Source: Bacteroidales bacterium
Lineage (GTDB): Bacteria; Bacteroidota; Bacteroidia; Bacteroidales; UBA7960
NCBI GenBank assembly: GCA_007120675.1
Contig: SKNE01000217.1
Coordinates: 1 to 37,006 of the forward strand
DNA: 37,006 bases
Direction: 5' to 3'
A model generated the notes under the pieces. The model was not told where the DNA came from. It worked only from the letters and a program-made list of their open reading frames with translations, and searched no databases. Positions 24,108 through 33,086 of this stretch are shown here, piece after piece (positions within the stretch are counted from its first letter, which is position 1; every line of letters starts with the position of its first letter). The position numbers were made by a program, and so were the translations under genes.

Positions 24108-25430
24108 ATGCAGATACTGATTCAAGCCGCACAATTTTTCCTGAGCCTGTCCATCCTGGTCATCATCCATGAATGGGGCCACTATCTATTTGCCCGTCTT
24201 TTCGGGATCCGGGTGGAAAAGTTTTACCTCTTCTTCAACCCCTGGTTTTCATTGTTCAAAATTCGGCGGGGTGAAACGGAATATGGCATGGGCTGGCTGC
24301 CGCTGGGCGGCTATGTCAAGATCTCGGGTATGATCGATGAGTCGATGGATACCGGGCAGATGAAGCAAGCCCCCAAGCCTTATGAGTTCCGGTCCAAACC
24401 GGCCTGGCAAAGGCTGATGGTCATGGTGGGGGGTGTCCTGTTCAACATTTTGCTGGCTGCCCTCATCTATGTATTCATGCTTTTCTTCATCGGGGAGGAG
24501 TACCTGCCGGTTAAGAACCTGTCCTACGGCGTTGATGCCCAGCCCCTGGGCCAGGAGATCGGACTTAAGTCGGGCGACCACATCTTAGCGGTGAACGGCG
24601 AGGAGCCCGCCGACTGGAATTCCATGCAGCGGCGCTTCGTGATGGGTGAAGTGGAAGCCGTCACCATCAAACGCGATGACAGCACCTTTCAGCTGCCGGT
24701 GCCCGGTGATTTCTTTGGACGACTGATCTCGGCCCGCGGCGAGGATTTCATCTCCATCCGCTTTCCGTTCATCGTCAGTGGCTTCATCGACAACTCAGCC
24801 GCGCGGGAAGCCGGGGTGGAGGTGGGCGATCACATCAAAGGCATCGGCGGAGTGGATACATGGTCCTTCTCTGAATTTGCCAGGACCATTGGTCAGTTTG
24901 CAGGCATGGAGACCACCATCACCGTCGACCGCGACGGCCAGGCACTGACCATGCCCATCAGCGTGCCTGAAGAAGGCCGCGTTGGGGCATATGTGAAAGA
25001 CCCCTCCGATCTGTTTGTGACGGAACGACGCGATTATTCCCTGCTGGCATCCTTTCCGGCAGGGATTACCAAGGCGGTGACCACCACACGCGACTACTTC
25101 AGGAGCCTGGGACTCCTCTTCAGACCTGAAGTGAGCGCGCGCGACAGCCTGGGCGGATTCATCACCATAGGTGGCATCTTTTCGCCCACTTGGGACTGGG
25201 TGCATTTCTGGACCATGACCGCATTCATATCCATCATCCTGGCGGTGATGAACATCCTGCCCATCCCGGCGCTGGATGGTGGACATGTGATGTTTCTCCT
25301 CTATGAGATCGTTGTGGGACGCAAGCCACCGGATAAATTCATGGAATACGCACAGATGGTTGGCCTGATTCTCCTCTTCTCCCTCATACTGCTGGTCAAC
25401 CTCAACGACGTGCTGAGGCTGTTCAGGTAG
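24108..25430 (+). CDS. rseP: Site-2 protease RseP (M50)
   Basis: The 440-residue intramembrane metalloprotease has HEWGH at residues 21-25 in the first membrane helix and the third zinc motif NILPIPALDGGH near residue 385, also in a helix. Between them are two PDZ-like parts (LKSGDHILAVNGEEP and AREAGVEVGDHIKGIGGVDTW). RseP-type enzymes cut anti-sigma factors and spent signal peptides in the inner membrane. It is 33 bases after ispC on the same strand, the last clear member of that unit; rnz follows after 111 bases. Confidence 0.95.
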   Translation: MQILIQAAQFFLSLSILVIIHEWGHYLFARLFGIRVEKFYLFFNPWFSLFKIRRGETEYGMGWLPLGGYVKISGMIDESMDTGQMKQAPKPYEFRSKPAWQRLMVMVGGVLFNILLAALIYVFMLFFIGEEYLPVKNLSYGVDAQPLGQEIGLKSGDHILAVNGEEPADWNSMQRRFVMGEVEAVTIKRDDSTFQLPVPGDFFGRLISARGEDFISIRFPFIVSGFIDNSAAREAGVEVGDHIKGIGGVDTWSFSEFARTIGQFAGMETTITVDRDGQALTMPISVPEEGRVGAYVKDPSDLFVTERRDYSLLASFPAGITKAVTTTRDYFRSLGLLFRPEVSARDSLGGFITIGGIFSPTWDWVHFWTMTAFISIILAVMNILPIPALDGGHVMFLLYEIVVGRKPPDKFMEYAQMVGLILLFSLILLVNLNDVLRLFR

Positions 25431-25541
25431 GTCCCCCGGGCCAGGAAGCGGGGTAACACATCATGCCCGGCTCTAGCTCCCTTGAGAAGAGGCAGGGCCG
25501 GTGCATACACCGGGAGTACCACCCCTTTAAAGTACCGATCA

Positions 25542-26459
25542 ATGTCTGAGCTGTTTGTAACCAACATATTGGGGTCCTCAGCTGCCATCCCCACCTCCCT
25601 GCGCCACACCAGCGCACAGCTGCTGCAGCACCATAACCGGTACTTCCTGCTCGACTGCGCTGAAGGAAGCCAGATGCAGCTGCGCAGGTACGGCCACCCC
25701 CTGATGAAGATAGATCATATTTTTATCAGCCACATGCATGGTGATCACTACCTGGGTCTTCCCGGACTGCTGTTCACCTTTCACCTGCTGGGAAGGGACA
25801 AGGAGCTGCACGTGTATTCACCACCGGGAATGGAGGAGATCATTGAACTGCAATACCGTATCTCTCAATTGAGACCATCTTTTGAAATACGTTACCATGA
25901 GCTGCTGGATGGGCGGCAGATCATCTATTCCGATGATCGCCTGCGGGTGGAAACCCTGGCCATGGATCACCGCATTCCCACCTATGGTTTTCTCTTCAAG
26001 GAACAGCCCGCACCCAGGAAAATCAAGAAAAGCAGCATCAGGAAATACAAGATTCCCATCCACCAGATGGGTGATATCAAGGCGGGAAAAGACTACACAG
26101 ACGCCGACGGCAAGGTGATTCCCAATGCAGCGATTACGCTGGACCCTCCCCCGCCCCGCAGCTATGCCTTCTGTTCCGATACCGCCTATACCGAACAATT
26201 TCTTCCCCAGGTAAGGGGTGTGGACCTGCTCTATCATGAGGCCACCTTCACCCACGACAAGGCCGTCATTGCCCGTGAGAAGGCCCACAGCACAGCCAGG
26301 GAAGCGGCTACGCTGGCCAGTAAAGCTGGTGCAAAAGAATTGCTGATTGGACATTTCTCAGCCCGTTACAAAGAGCTGGATGCCCTCCTTGAAGAAGCCG
26401 CCGCCATTTTTCCCCGTAGTAAGTTAGCCCGGGAAGGGGAAAGTCACGTCATAGGATAA
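25542..26459 (+). CDS. rnz: Ribonuclease Z
   Basis: The 305-residue beta-lactamase-fold protein has the zinc motif SHMHGDHYLGLPGLL (HxHxDH), plus CSDTAYTE, LYHEATF and IGHFSARY, matching tRNase Z (ELAC1 type). It removes 3' trailers from tRNA precursors. The start is the ATG at 25542 (MSELFVTNILGSSAA); 20 codons of in-frame sequence upstream do not fit the family. The 111-base gap after rseP holds only a weak CCGGC/GCCGG inverted repeat. Confidence 0.94.
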   Translation: MSELFVTNILGSSAAIPTSLRHTSAQLLQHHNRYFLLDCAEGSQMQLRRYGHPLMKIDHIFISHMHGDHYLGLPGLLFTFHLLGRDKELHVYSPPGMEEIIELQYRISQLRPSFEIRYHELLDGRQIIYSDDRLRVETLAMDHRIPTYGFLFKEQPAPRKIKKSSIRKYKIPIHQMGDIKAGKDYTDADGKVIPNAAITLDPPPPRSYAFCSDTAYTEQFLPQVRGVDLLYHEATFTHDKAVIAREKAHSTAREAATLASKAGAKELLIGHFSARYKELDALLEEAAAIFPRSKLAREGESHVIG

Positions 26460-26521
26460 ACCGCCCCATGCCCTGTTCCGGGGCCTTGTCTCTTCTCACC
26501 GGCCGGACAAGCTGGCGGGGA

Positions 26522-27499
26522 TCAGAAAAAGAGGTGCAGGGCAAAATCGGGCAGCCTGCTCGCCGAGCCTTCGACAAAACCATGTTCAGCCAGCAACCCC
26601 AGCAGGCTTGCCGCTTCATGCCGGGTTCCCTTCATTGCCTTTTCCATGGCAACCCACCCCGGATGGCTCCCCTCGCCTGAAAAAGCGGCCTGCTCAATCA
26701 GTCCGCTTTTCACCCGCATGTCTAACCTGATCTCCCGCCCTTTCCAAAAGGCGTCGCCACGAAAATGGTAAGGTGGTGAATAGGCCATATTCCACTCCCA
26801 TTTCCGGTATTTGCTGTCCGCCAATGAACGGGCGGCCTTTTGCATCGTTTCATCCAGGCCAGTGAGGCTGTCGGCGCGGTAATAATCGGCCAAAAAATCC
26901 CGCAGTTGTCGCCTGAAAACATCAAAAGGGGGGGGATGTGGCAAATAATCCGAGATGTTGGCCACGCTGCTCCTGACCGATTGCACGCTCTTGTCCAGGT
27001 AACGCCCCTCCCTTACGCGGATGGAATGGTTCAGCTCTTGCAGCCGGGCATCATACAAAAGGGTGCCATGATGAATCAGCCTGTCCTTATAAACATGCTC
27101 GGCATTGCCCGACACCTTTAAGCCATTTACGCGGATATCATTCTTCCCTTCAAAGCGGGCAGGCACACCCAGCTGATTCAAAAAACTGACCACCGGGAAG
27201 GTATGCTTCCTAAAGTCAACCATTCTGCCCGGTTCACCCCTGCGGATCAGGGTGTAGTTGAGGTTGCCCGGCCCGTGATAAACCGTGCCACCGCCGGAGA
27301 GGCGGCGGAGCAGCGGGATCCCCTCCCGGTAGACGTAGGGAAAGTTGACCTCCGCGTAGGCGTTTTGGTGTTTTCCAATGACCACTGAGGGAGCAGACGA
27401 CCACAGGATCACCACCTCCTCCGGGTAACCCTTCAGTAAATACTCCTCCAGCGCCACATTGACATAGGGATCATTCCCCTGGTGATCCAGCAGCTTCAT
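26522..27499 (-). CDS. lplA: Lipoate-protein ligase A
   Basis: The 325-residue product has the LplA catalytic-domain signatures PLLRRLSGGGTVYHGPGNLNYTL and FEGKNDIRVNGLKVSGNAEHVYKDRLIHHGTLLYD, with the lysine of GLKVSGNA in the active site. The C-terminal accessory domain (AYSPPYHFRGDAFWKGREI) follows. It attaches free lipoate to dehydrogenase-complex subunits through lipoyl-AMP. The start at 27499 is preferred to one at 27523, since a -7 element occupies 27521-27528 and the predicted transcript begins after the upstream ATG. It is convergent with rnz and divergent from valS. Confidence 0.92.
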   Translation of the reverse strand: MKLLDHQGNDPYVNVALEEYLLKGYPEEVVILWSSAPSVVIGKHQNAYAEVNFPYVYREGIPLLRRLSGGGTVYHGPGNLNYTLIRRGEPGRMVDFRKHTFPVVSFLNQLGVPARFEGKNDIRVNGLKVSGNAEHVYKDRLIHHGTLLYDARLQELNHSIRVREGRYLDKSVQSVRSSVANISDYLPHPPPFDVFRRQLRDFLADYYRADSLTGLDETMQKAARSLADSKYRKWEWNMAYSPPYHFRGDAFWKGREIRLDMRVKSGLIEQAAFSGEGSHPGWVAMEKAMKGTRHEAASLLGLLAEHGFVEGSASRLPDFALHLFF

Positions 27500-27520
27500 G
27501 CATTTGCTTTTGACATGGTG

Positions 27521-27528
27521 CAAAAGTA
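27521..27528 (-). promoter_or_regulatory. Bacteroidota -7 element (TACTTTTG) for lplA
   Basis: Minus-strand TACTTTTG exactly matches TAnnTTTG; the start point near 27514 would leave a leader of about 15 bases. It overlaps an 11-bp palindrome GTAATCATTAC (27526-27536). Confidence 0.5.
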
Positions 27529-27620
27529 ATCATTACGCGGATGATGCGGTAATCACAAACGCCCCACCCCGAGCATCGATGGGTGCCGGGACCCGCCGTA
27601 CAAGGTGAAGTGTTTTTTTT

Positions 27621-27628
27621 TACCTTTG
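27621..27628 (+). promoter_or_regulatory. Bacteroidota -7 element (TACCTTTG) for valS
   Basis: TACCTTTG exactly matches TAnnTTTG after a T run. The start near 27635 leaves about 24 bases with AGGAAG before the ATG at 27659, excluding the longer start at 27605. Confidence 0.55.
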
Positions 27629-27658
27629 TCAGGTTTTTTACTTAGCAGGAAGTTTATC

Positions 27659-30289
27659 ATGAAAGAGATCCCCAAGCAATATTCACCCGGTAAGACGGAA
27701 TCGAAATGGTACGACGAATGGATAAAAAAAGGCTATTTCCGTTCCCGGCCAGACGATCGCAGCCCCTATTCCATGGTGATACCCCCGCCCAACGTGACAG
27801 GTGTACTGCACATGGGGCACATGCTGAACAACACCATACAGGATGTCCTGGTACGACGTGCAAGAATGCTGGGATTCAACACCTTATGGTTGCCCGGAAC
27901 CGATCATGCCTCCATTGCCACGGAAGCCAAGGTGGTGAACAAGCTGAAAAGCGAGGGGATCGACAAGAAATCCCTCAGCAGGGAAGATTTCCTGCGACAT
28001 GCCTGGGAGTGGAAAGAGAAGCACGGGGGGATCATCCTGGAGCAACTGAAAAAGCTCGGCGCATCGTGCGACTGGGAGAGAACAAGGTTCACGATGGACG
28101 ACACACTATCTGTTTCCGTCATCCGGGTGTTCATCAAGCTCTACGAAAAGGGGCTCATCTACCGTGGCGTGCGCATGGTGAACTGGGATCCAAAGGCTCT
28201 CACTGCCCTGTCTGACGAGGAAGTGATTCACAAAGAGGTACAGTCGAAGTTTTATTATGTCCGCTACCGGATCGAGGGGAGCGAAGAATACGTGACCATT
28301 GCCACCACACGTCCGGAGACCATACTGGGCGACACCGCCATCTGCATCCATCCCGAAGACGAACGCTTCAGGCACCTGGTGGGGAAGAAGGCGTTGGTGC
28401 CCCTGATCAACAGGCCTGTTCCCTTTATCCTTGATGATTACGTTGACCGGGAATTCGGCACCGGGGCGCTGAAGGTTACGCCTGCCCACGACATCAACGA
28501 CTATAAGCTGGGTATTAAGCACCAGCTGCCGAGCATAGATATCTTCAATGATGACGGGACCCTCAGCGAAAAGGCGGAGATATACATTGGTGAAGACCGC
28601 TTTGTGGCCCGCGAAAAGATCAGCAAAGAGCTGGAAGAGAAGGGGCACCTGGTAAAGGTGGAAGAGATCACCAATAGCATTGGCTTCTCGGAGCGCACCG
28701 ATGAGGTGATCGAACCCAAGCTCTCCCTGCAATGGTTCCTCCAGATGGAAGCGCTCGCCAAGCCCGCACTGGATGTGGTGATGGACGACACCATCCGTTT
28801 CCACCCCCCCAAGTTCAAGAACATCTACAAGCACTGGATGGAGAATGTGCGCGACTGGTGCATTAGCCGCCAGCTCTGGTGGGGTCATCGCATTCCGGCC
28901 TACTACCTGCCAGATGGCCGTTTTGTCGTGGCAGAAAGCAGGGAGCAGGCCCTGATGATGGCCCGCGAAAAATATGATCCGCAGCTGAAAGACAGTGACT
29001 TGAGGCAGGATGAGGATGTGCTGGACACCTGGTTCTCCTCCTGGTTGTGGCCCATCTCTGTCTTCGACGGCATCAGCGAGCCCGGCAACGATGAAATTCG
29101 CTACTATTATCCCACCAACGACCTGGTCACCGCCCCTGAGATCCTGTTCTTCTGGGTGGCCCGCATGATCATGGCCGGCCTGGAGTTCCGCAACGAAGTG
29201 CCTTTCCACAATGTGTACCTGCACGGCATTGTTCGCGACAAGCAGGGGAGGAAAATGTCCAAGTCCCTCGGCAATTCACCGGATCCCATTCTCCTGATGG
29301 ACCGCTACGGCGCCGACGGGGTTCGCGTGGGCATGCTGCTTTGCAGTCCGGCCGGAAACGACCTGCTCTTTGATGAGTCACTCTGTGAACAGGGCCGCAA
29401 CTTCTGCAATAAGATATGGAATGCCTTCCGCCTCACACAGAGCTGGCAGACAGACCCCTCGCTCAGTCAACCCACGGAGGCCAATACCGCCATCCGGTGG
29501 TTTGAGGCCAACCTGAACAAGGCCCTGGAAACCCTGGAGGACCACTTTAAAAAATACCGGATAGCTGACGCTTTGATGACTGTTTATAAGCTGATATGGG
29601 ACGATTTCTGCTCATGGTACCTGGAGATGGTCAAGCCTGCCTACCTGGAGGCCATGGATGAAGCCACCTATGAGCGCACCATCGGCTTTCTGAACCAGCT
29701 TTTGCGTGTCCTCCACCCTTTCATGCCATTCATCACCGAAGAAATATTTCAGCGCATCAGGAACGGGGATGATCCGGAGAGCATCACCATCGCCCCCATG
29801 CCCAAGGCAGGGGCCTACGACGAGGGGATCAACCAGTCCTTCCGTTTCGCCAAAGAGGTGATCATGGCCATACGCAATCTCAGGCAGGAGAAAAATATCC
29901 CGCCAAAAGAGGCACTGGATCTGTTCATCAAAAAAAATAATGATGAGCAGCCCGATCTCACCTTCGACGGGATCGTGAAGAAACTATGCAACCTGGGGCA
30001 CCTGGACTATGTGAGCAGCAAGCCGGATGCTGCGCATTCGGTCATTGTCCGGTCCACCGAACTGCTGATCCCACTGGACCAGCATGTGGATGCGGAGGAG
30101 GAGATCAAAAACCTGGAAGCGGAACTCACCTACCAGGAGGGTTTCCTGCGTGCCAGCGAGAAAAAACTGGCCAATGAGAAGTTTGTAACAAATGCACCGG
30201 GCCATGTGGTGGCGCTGGAGAAGAAAAAGCGGGACGACGCCCGGGCCAGGATTCGCGTCATCAGGGAGCAGCTGGACAACCTCAGCTAA
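27659..30289 (+). CDS. valS: Valyl-tRNA synthetase
   Basis: From the ATG at 27659 the protein has 876 residues, in the normal range. It has the class I motifs HMGH (residues 51-54, in PPNVTGVLHMGHML) and KMSKS (about 532-536), the editing domain (TTRPETILGDTA; VTPAHDINDY), WCISRQLWWGHRIP, and a C-terminal coiled coil (EEEIKNLEAELTYQEGF) that contacts tRNA. It joins valine to tRNA-Val and edits threonine. It is a single gene with its own promoter and is convergent with the M14 peptidase gene. Many long antisense frames overlap it by chance. Confidence 0.97.
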   Translation: MKEIPKQYSPGKTESKWYDEWIKKGYFRSRPDDRSPYSMVIPPPNVTGVLHMGHMLNNTIQDVLVRRARMLGFNTLWLPGTDHASIATEAKVVNKLKSEGIDKKSLSREDFLRHAWEWKEKHGGIILEQLKKLGASCDWERTRFTMDDTLSVSVIRVFIKLYEKGLIYRGVRMVNWDPKALTALSDEEVIHKEVQSKFYYVRYRIEGSEEYVTIATTRPETILGDTAICIHPEDERFRHLVGKKALVPLINRPVPFILDDYVDREFGTGALKVTPAHDINDYKLGIKHQLPSIDIFNDDGTLSEKAEIYIGEDRFVAREKISKELEEKGHLVKVEEITNSIGFSERTDEVIEPKLSLQWFLQMEALAKPALDVVMDDTIRFHPPKFKNIYKHWMENVRDWCISRQLWWGHRIPAYYLPDGRFVVAESREQALMMAREKYDPQLKDSDLRQDEDVLDTWFSSWLWPISVFDGISEPGNDEIRYYYPTNDLVTAPEILFFWVARMIMAGLEFRNEVPFHNVYLHGIVRDKQGRKMSKSLGNSPDPILLMDRYGADGVRVGMLLCSPAGNDLLFDESLCEQGRNFCNKIWNAFRLTQSWQTDPSLSQPTEANTAIRWFEANLNKALETLEDHFKKYRIADALMTVYKLIWDDFCSWYLEMVKPAYLEAMDEATYERTIGFLNQLLRVLHPFMPFITEEIFQRIRNGDDPESITIAPMPKAGAYDEGINQSFRFAKEVIMAIRNLRQEKNIPPKEALDLFIKKNNDEQPDLTFDGIVKKLCNLGHLDYVSSKPDAAHSVIVRSTELLIPLDQHVDAEEEIKNLEAELTYQEGFLRASEKKLANEKFVTNAPGHVVALEKKKRDDARARIRVIREQLDNLS

Positions 30290-30397
30290 TGGTCCGGCTT
30301 TCCTGCGCGCCGGTCAATGGAACAGCCCGTGGGCGTATTGCATGGTTGGGTCCCCGCACCACTTTCCCGGCAGGCCCAACCAACCGGATGCAGGGCA

Positions 30398-33046
30398 TCA
30401 GGGCTTGATGAGCTTAAGGTTTAAAAGGCTGTCTGAACTTCTGACAGTCAGTACGTACAGTCCTGCTGGTGCCGCGAATAGAGACCCGGGCATGGCGAAA
30501 CGGTGCTCACCCGGCTCCATGCGGCCGTCGTACAAGCTGAACGTCCACTTCCCGTAAAGGTCCATCACCCTGAGCTGAACATGGTCCTCCTGCGTCAGCT
30601 CAAGCTTAAGTAAGCTGCTTTCATTCAGCGGATTGGGATAAACCTGGGCGGTCAATGTGCCCGGGGCGATTTCCTGTAGATAGGTTGGATCCAGCCCATA
30701 ACCAAGCATCTGGAACACATGTTCCGGCTCATCCTGTGCATTGCTGTGGAATATGGCCTGGGATGAGGCCTGACCCGGCGCCTGGGGACTGAAATACACC
30801 ATGATCGATACCTGCTCTGAAGCTTCCAGCGAGAGGGGCAAATCCATGTGGTGGATCAGAAAAGCACCGTTTCCGTCCTGCTCTATGTCACTGATGGTCA
30901 GATCAAGGTTGCCTGCGTTAAGCACAAGCAGCTCCAGGGAGTCGACCAGGCCAACGGCCATCTCCCCAAAGTCCATCGGACTGGGTTCCAGGGAGAGGAT
31001 GGCTGCTTCCAGCAGACCTGTGCCGGTGATATCTGCGGTGACAAGGGGGCTCTCCGGATCGTTGCTCTCAATCACCATTTCTGCCGTGTAGTCTACCTCA
31101 TGCTGAGGTTCAAAGTAAATGGTCACGATCTCTTCCTGGTCAGGATCAACCTGGAAGCTGCCGGAGGCCACCGGATGGTCAACATAAAACACCTCATCCC
31201 CTTCTATGTCCACTGAAAACACCTCCAGTGGCACATTCCCCGTATTCTTGATGCGAAGCTCCCTGCTATAGGATTGTCCGATCACACCGATACCAAAGGC
31301 TATCTCTTCCGGCACCAGCAAGATCTCGGGCGATGTTTCCATCACCTGGAATACCGCTGTAATGCTCATGTCACCGGTGACAGGGATCACCAGGGAAGGA
31401 TCATCGTACTGGGTGCCATCGATCAGCCAGTGGGAAAAGTGCCAGTCTATGGCAGCCTCCGCCTGCAGGAACACATTGGCGCCCACGGTGAATCGTTCTG
31501 TTCCTTCAAATGGGGTTATGGCCCCCTCCCCTTCCTTATGGATGGAGACTTCTGCCAGCTCCCCTGTGACCCCCTCGCCCAGCCCGATGTTCAGGCGGGT
31601 CGTTTGATAATTTTCCACTGCCACACCCTCCACATCCAGGGTGGGATAGCCACCGGCAGTAAAACGCAGGTCGTAGCTGCCCGCCAGCAGGGGACGGTTG
31701 TAATTGCCGTTTGGCAGGGCTGTCCACACCTCCGAGCCATCGCTGTCGTAAGAAGGGATGGACAATTCTGCCAAAAGGGGCTCCCCTGTTTCATTGTCGT
31801 ACACCATTCCGTGAATGCCGAAGGTGGACTGACGGATGTAGTTTAGCATCGAGCGGTAGTTCCAGTCCCAGTGATCGGGCAGCAGGTGGGGGGGCAGCAG
31901 CTTGATGTTGCTCAGCTCAAGGGTGAATTCACGGCAGCTCTTGTAATAGTTGAAGTAATCCTGGCGGCTGCCGTATATTACGTACCAGTCGCCCCCGTGC
32001 GTCACCCCGTCGCCCATGCCCGTCATGTAACCGGGCGGACTGTAATGATGCACCGTGTCCACATACTCATACATCACAAACTCCCACCAGTCGTGGTCGG
32101 CATGGGTGTTGACCGAAGAGGTCCAGCTGTCAAAGGGGAAGTTAACCAGCTCTATGCCGCCATGCATATTGGCCGACATGACGAAGTTCATCGTATCGGT
32201 GAAGTTGATCATGGCCGTGGTCTCCACCTGCTGGGCATGCCAAGGGTCGTTCACGGGGTTGGGGTAATTGCGGTTCAGGTCCACCCCGTTGATGTTGCCG
32301 CGGGTCGCCCCAGCCACCGTCGAATTATCATACCTGTAGGTCCCGTCAGGGTTCTCATTGGGACAGATCCAAATCTCCACCTGGTCCATGAGCTCAGTGA
32401 TCTCATCATCTACCCCATAATGGGTGACCAGGTAATGGATCAGCCGCAGCGAAAGGATAAAGCCCGCCGTCTCATCGCCGTGCATGGTTGAAGTGTACAT
32501 GAACTGGGGTACCGGCCGGCGGCTCTGCACGTTGGGTGAGATCTTGGCAAAGAGCAGTTCACGCCCCAGCACGCTTTCCCCGATTTCCACGATCTCAACC
32601 AGGCCGGGATAATCCTGCTCAAACTGGTACATCAGGGCCACATAACCTTCGAAGGTGGGATAAAAATCCCAGGTCTCCGTCAAGTCGCGCTGCAGCAAAT
32701 CATCCACACAGAGCATGTTCAGCTCGAAATCCACATCTCCCGGGTGGGGCAATAGGGTATGGGGAATGCCCATCTCCAGGAAAAGGGCGTACTCCACGCT
32801 GTTCGCGTAGGCATACACCGAATCGCTGGTGAGTTCACAGAAAGACAGGATCTTTCCCAGTTCGTAGAGGTGTCCCGCACCGGGACGCTCAAAGGAGAAG
32901 TAAAGCTCTTCAGCTTTTTGCGGCCCATGCCCTTCCAGGTGAGCCTCCTGTCCGGGGTGCCCTCCCAGTTTTGATGGCAGGAAAAAAGCAAGGAAAACAA
33001 TGAGGAATAAATGATTCAATGGGTTGTGCTGTTGAAAAATGACCAT
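30398..33046 (-). CDS. Secreted M14 zinc carboxypeptidase with T9SS sorting domain
   Basis: The 882-residue protein has a signal peptide (LFLIVFLAFFLP, residues 13-24) and a catalytic M14 domain to about 405. The zinc ligands are H189 and E192 (MHGDE) and H295 (ANMHGG), with VDLNRNYPN (255-263) and catalytic E377 (FTLELSN). After it come a carboxypeptidase-regulatory-like beta domain (410-490), an InlB-type B-repeat-like unit (498-568), two ASPM/Hydin-like Ig modules (about 573-790) and a C-terminal T9SS type A domain (VYPNPLNESSLLKLEL... ending LIKP). It is therefore predicted to cross the outer membrane by T9SS and digest peptides outside the cell. It lies 40 bases after dapA. Confidence 0.92.
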   Translation of the reverse strand: MVIFQQHNPLNHLFLIVFLAFFLPSKLGGHPGQEAHLEGHGPQKAEELYFSFERPGAGHLYELGKILSFCELTSDSVYAYANSVEYALFLEMGIPHTLLPHPGDVDFELNMLCVDDLLQRDLTETWDFYPTFEGYVALMYQFEQDYPGLVEIVEIGESVLGRELLFAKISPNVQSRRPVPQFMYTSTMHGDETAGFILSLRLIHYLVTHYGVDDEITELMDQVEIWICPNENPDGTYRYDNSTVAGATRGNINGVDLNRNYPNPVNDPWHAQQVETTAMINFTDTMNFVMSANMHGGIELVNFPFDSWTSSVNTHADHDWWEFVMYEYVDTVHHYSPPGYMTGMGDGVTHGGDWYVIYGSRQDYFNYYKSCREFTLELSNIKLLPPHLLPDHWDWNYRSMLNYIRQSTFGIHGMVYDNETGEPLLAELSIPSYDSDGSEVWTALPNGNYNRPLLAGSYDLRFTAGGYPTLDVEGVAVENYQTTRLNIGLGEGVTGELAEVSIHKEGEGAITPFEGTERFTVGANVFLQAEAAIDWHFSHWLIDGTQYDDPSLVIPVTGDMSITAVFQVMETSPEILLVPEEIAFGIGVIGQSYSRELRIKNTGNVPLEVFSVDIEGDEVFYVDHPVASGSFQVDPDQEEIVTIYFEPQHEVDYTAEMVIESNDPESPLVTADITGTGLLEAAILSLEPSPMDFGEMAVGLVDSLELLVLNAGNLDLTISDIEQDGNGAFLIHHMDLPLSLEASEQVSIMVYFSPQAPGQASSQAIFHSNAQDEPEHVFQMLGYGLDPTYLQEIAPGTLTAQVYPNPLNESSLLKLELTQEDHVQLRVMDLYGKWTFSLYDGRMEPGEHRFAMPGSLFAAPAGLYVLTVRSSDSLLNLKLIKP

Positions 33047-33086
33047 GGTCTGGCACTTGGTTTTTGTATTGACAAAAGGGGGTTGC

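Noticed and set aside
26485..26511. CTTGTC/GACAAG inverted repeat between convergent rnz and lplA
   Set aside because: Only a 6-bp stem with a 15-base loop and no T tract; not enough for a terminator.
28106..29224. Minus-strand open frame of 372 codons inside valS
   Set aside because: valS is complete and highly conserved on the plus strand; this frame mirrors its codon bias and shows no family motif.
30343..30382. Inverted repeat TGGTTGGG/CCCAACCA between convergent valS and M14 genes as a two-way terminator
   Set aside because: The 8-bp stem is perfect but the 24-base loop is long and there is no T run on either side, so I do not call it.
31871..32491. Plus-strand open frame of 206 codons opposite the M14 peptidase gene
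   Set aside because: It is antisense to the catalytic domain with intact zinc ligands; no recognisable motif or start signal.
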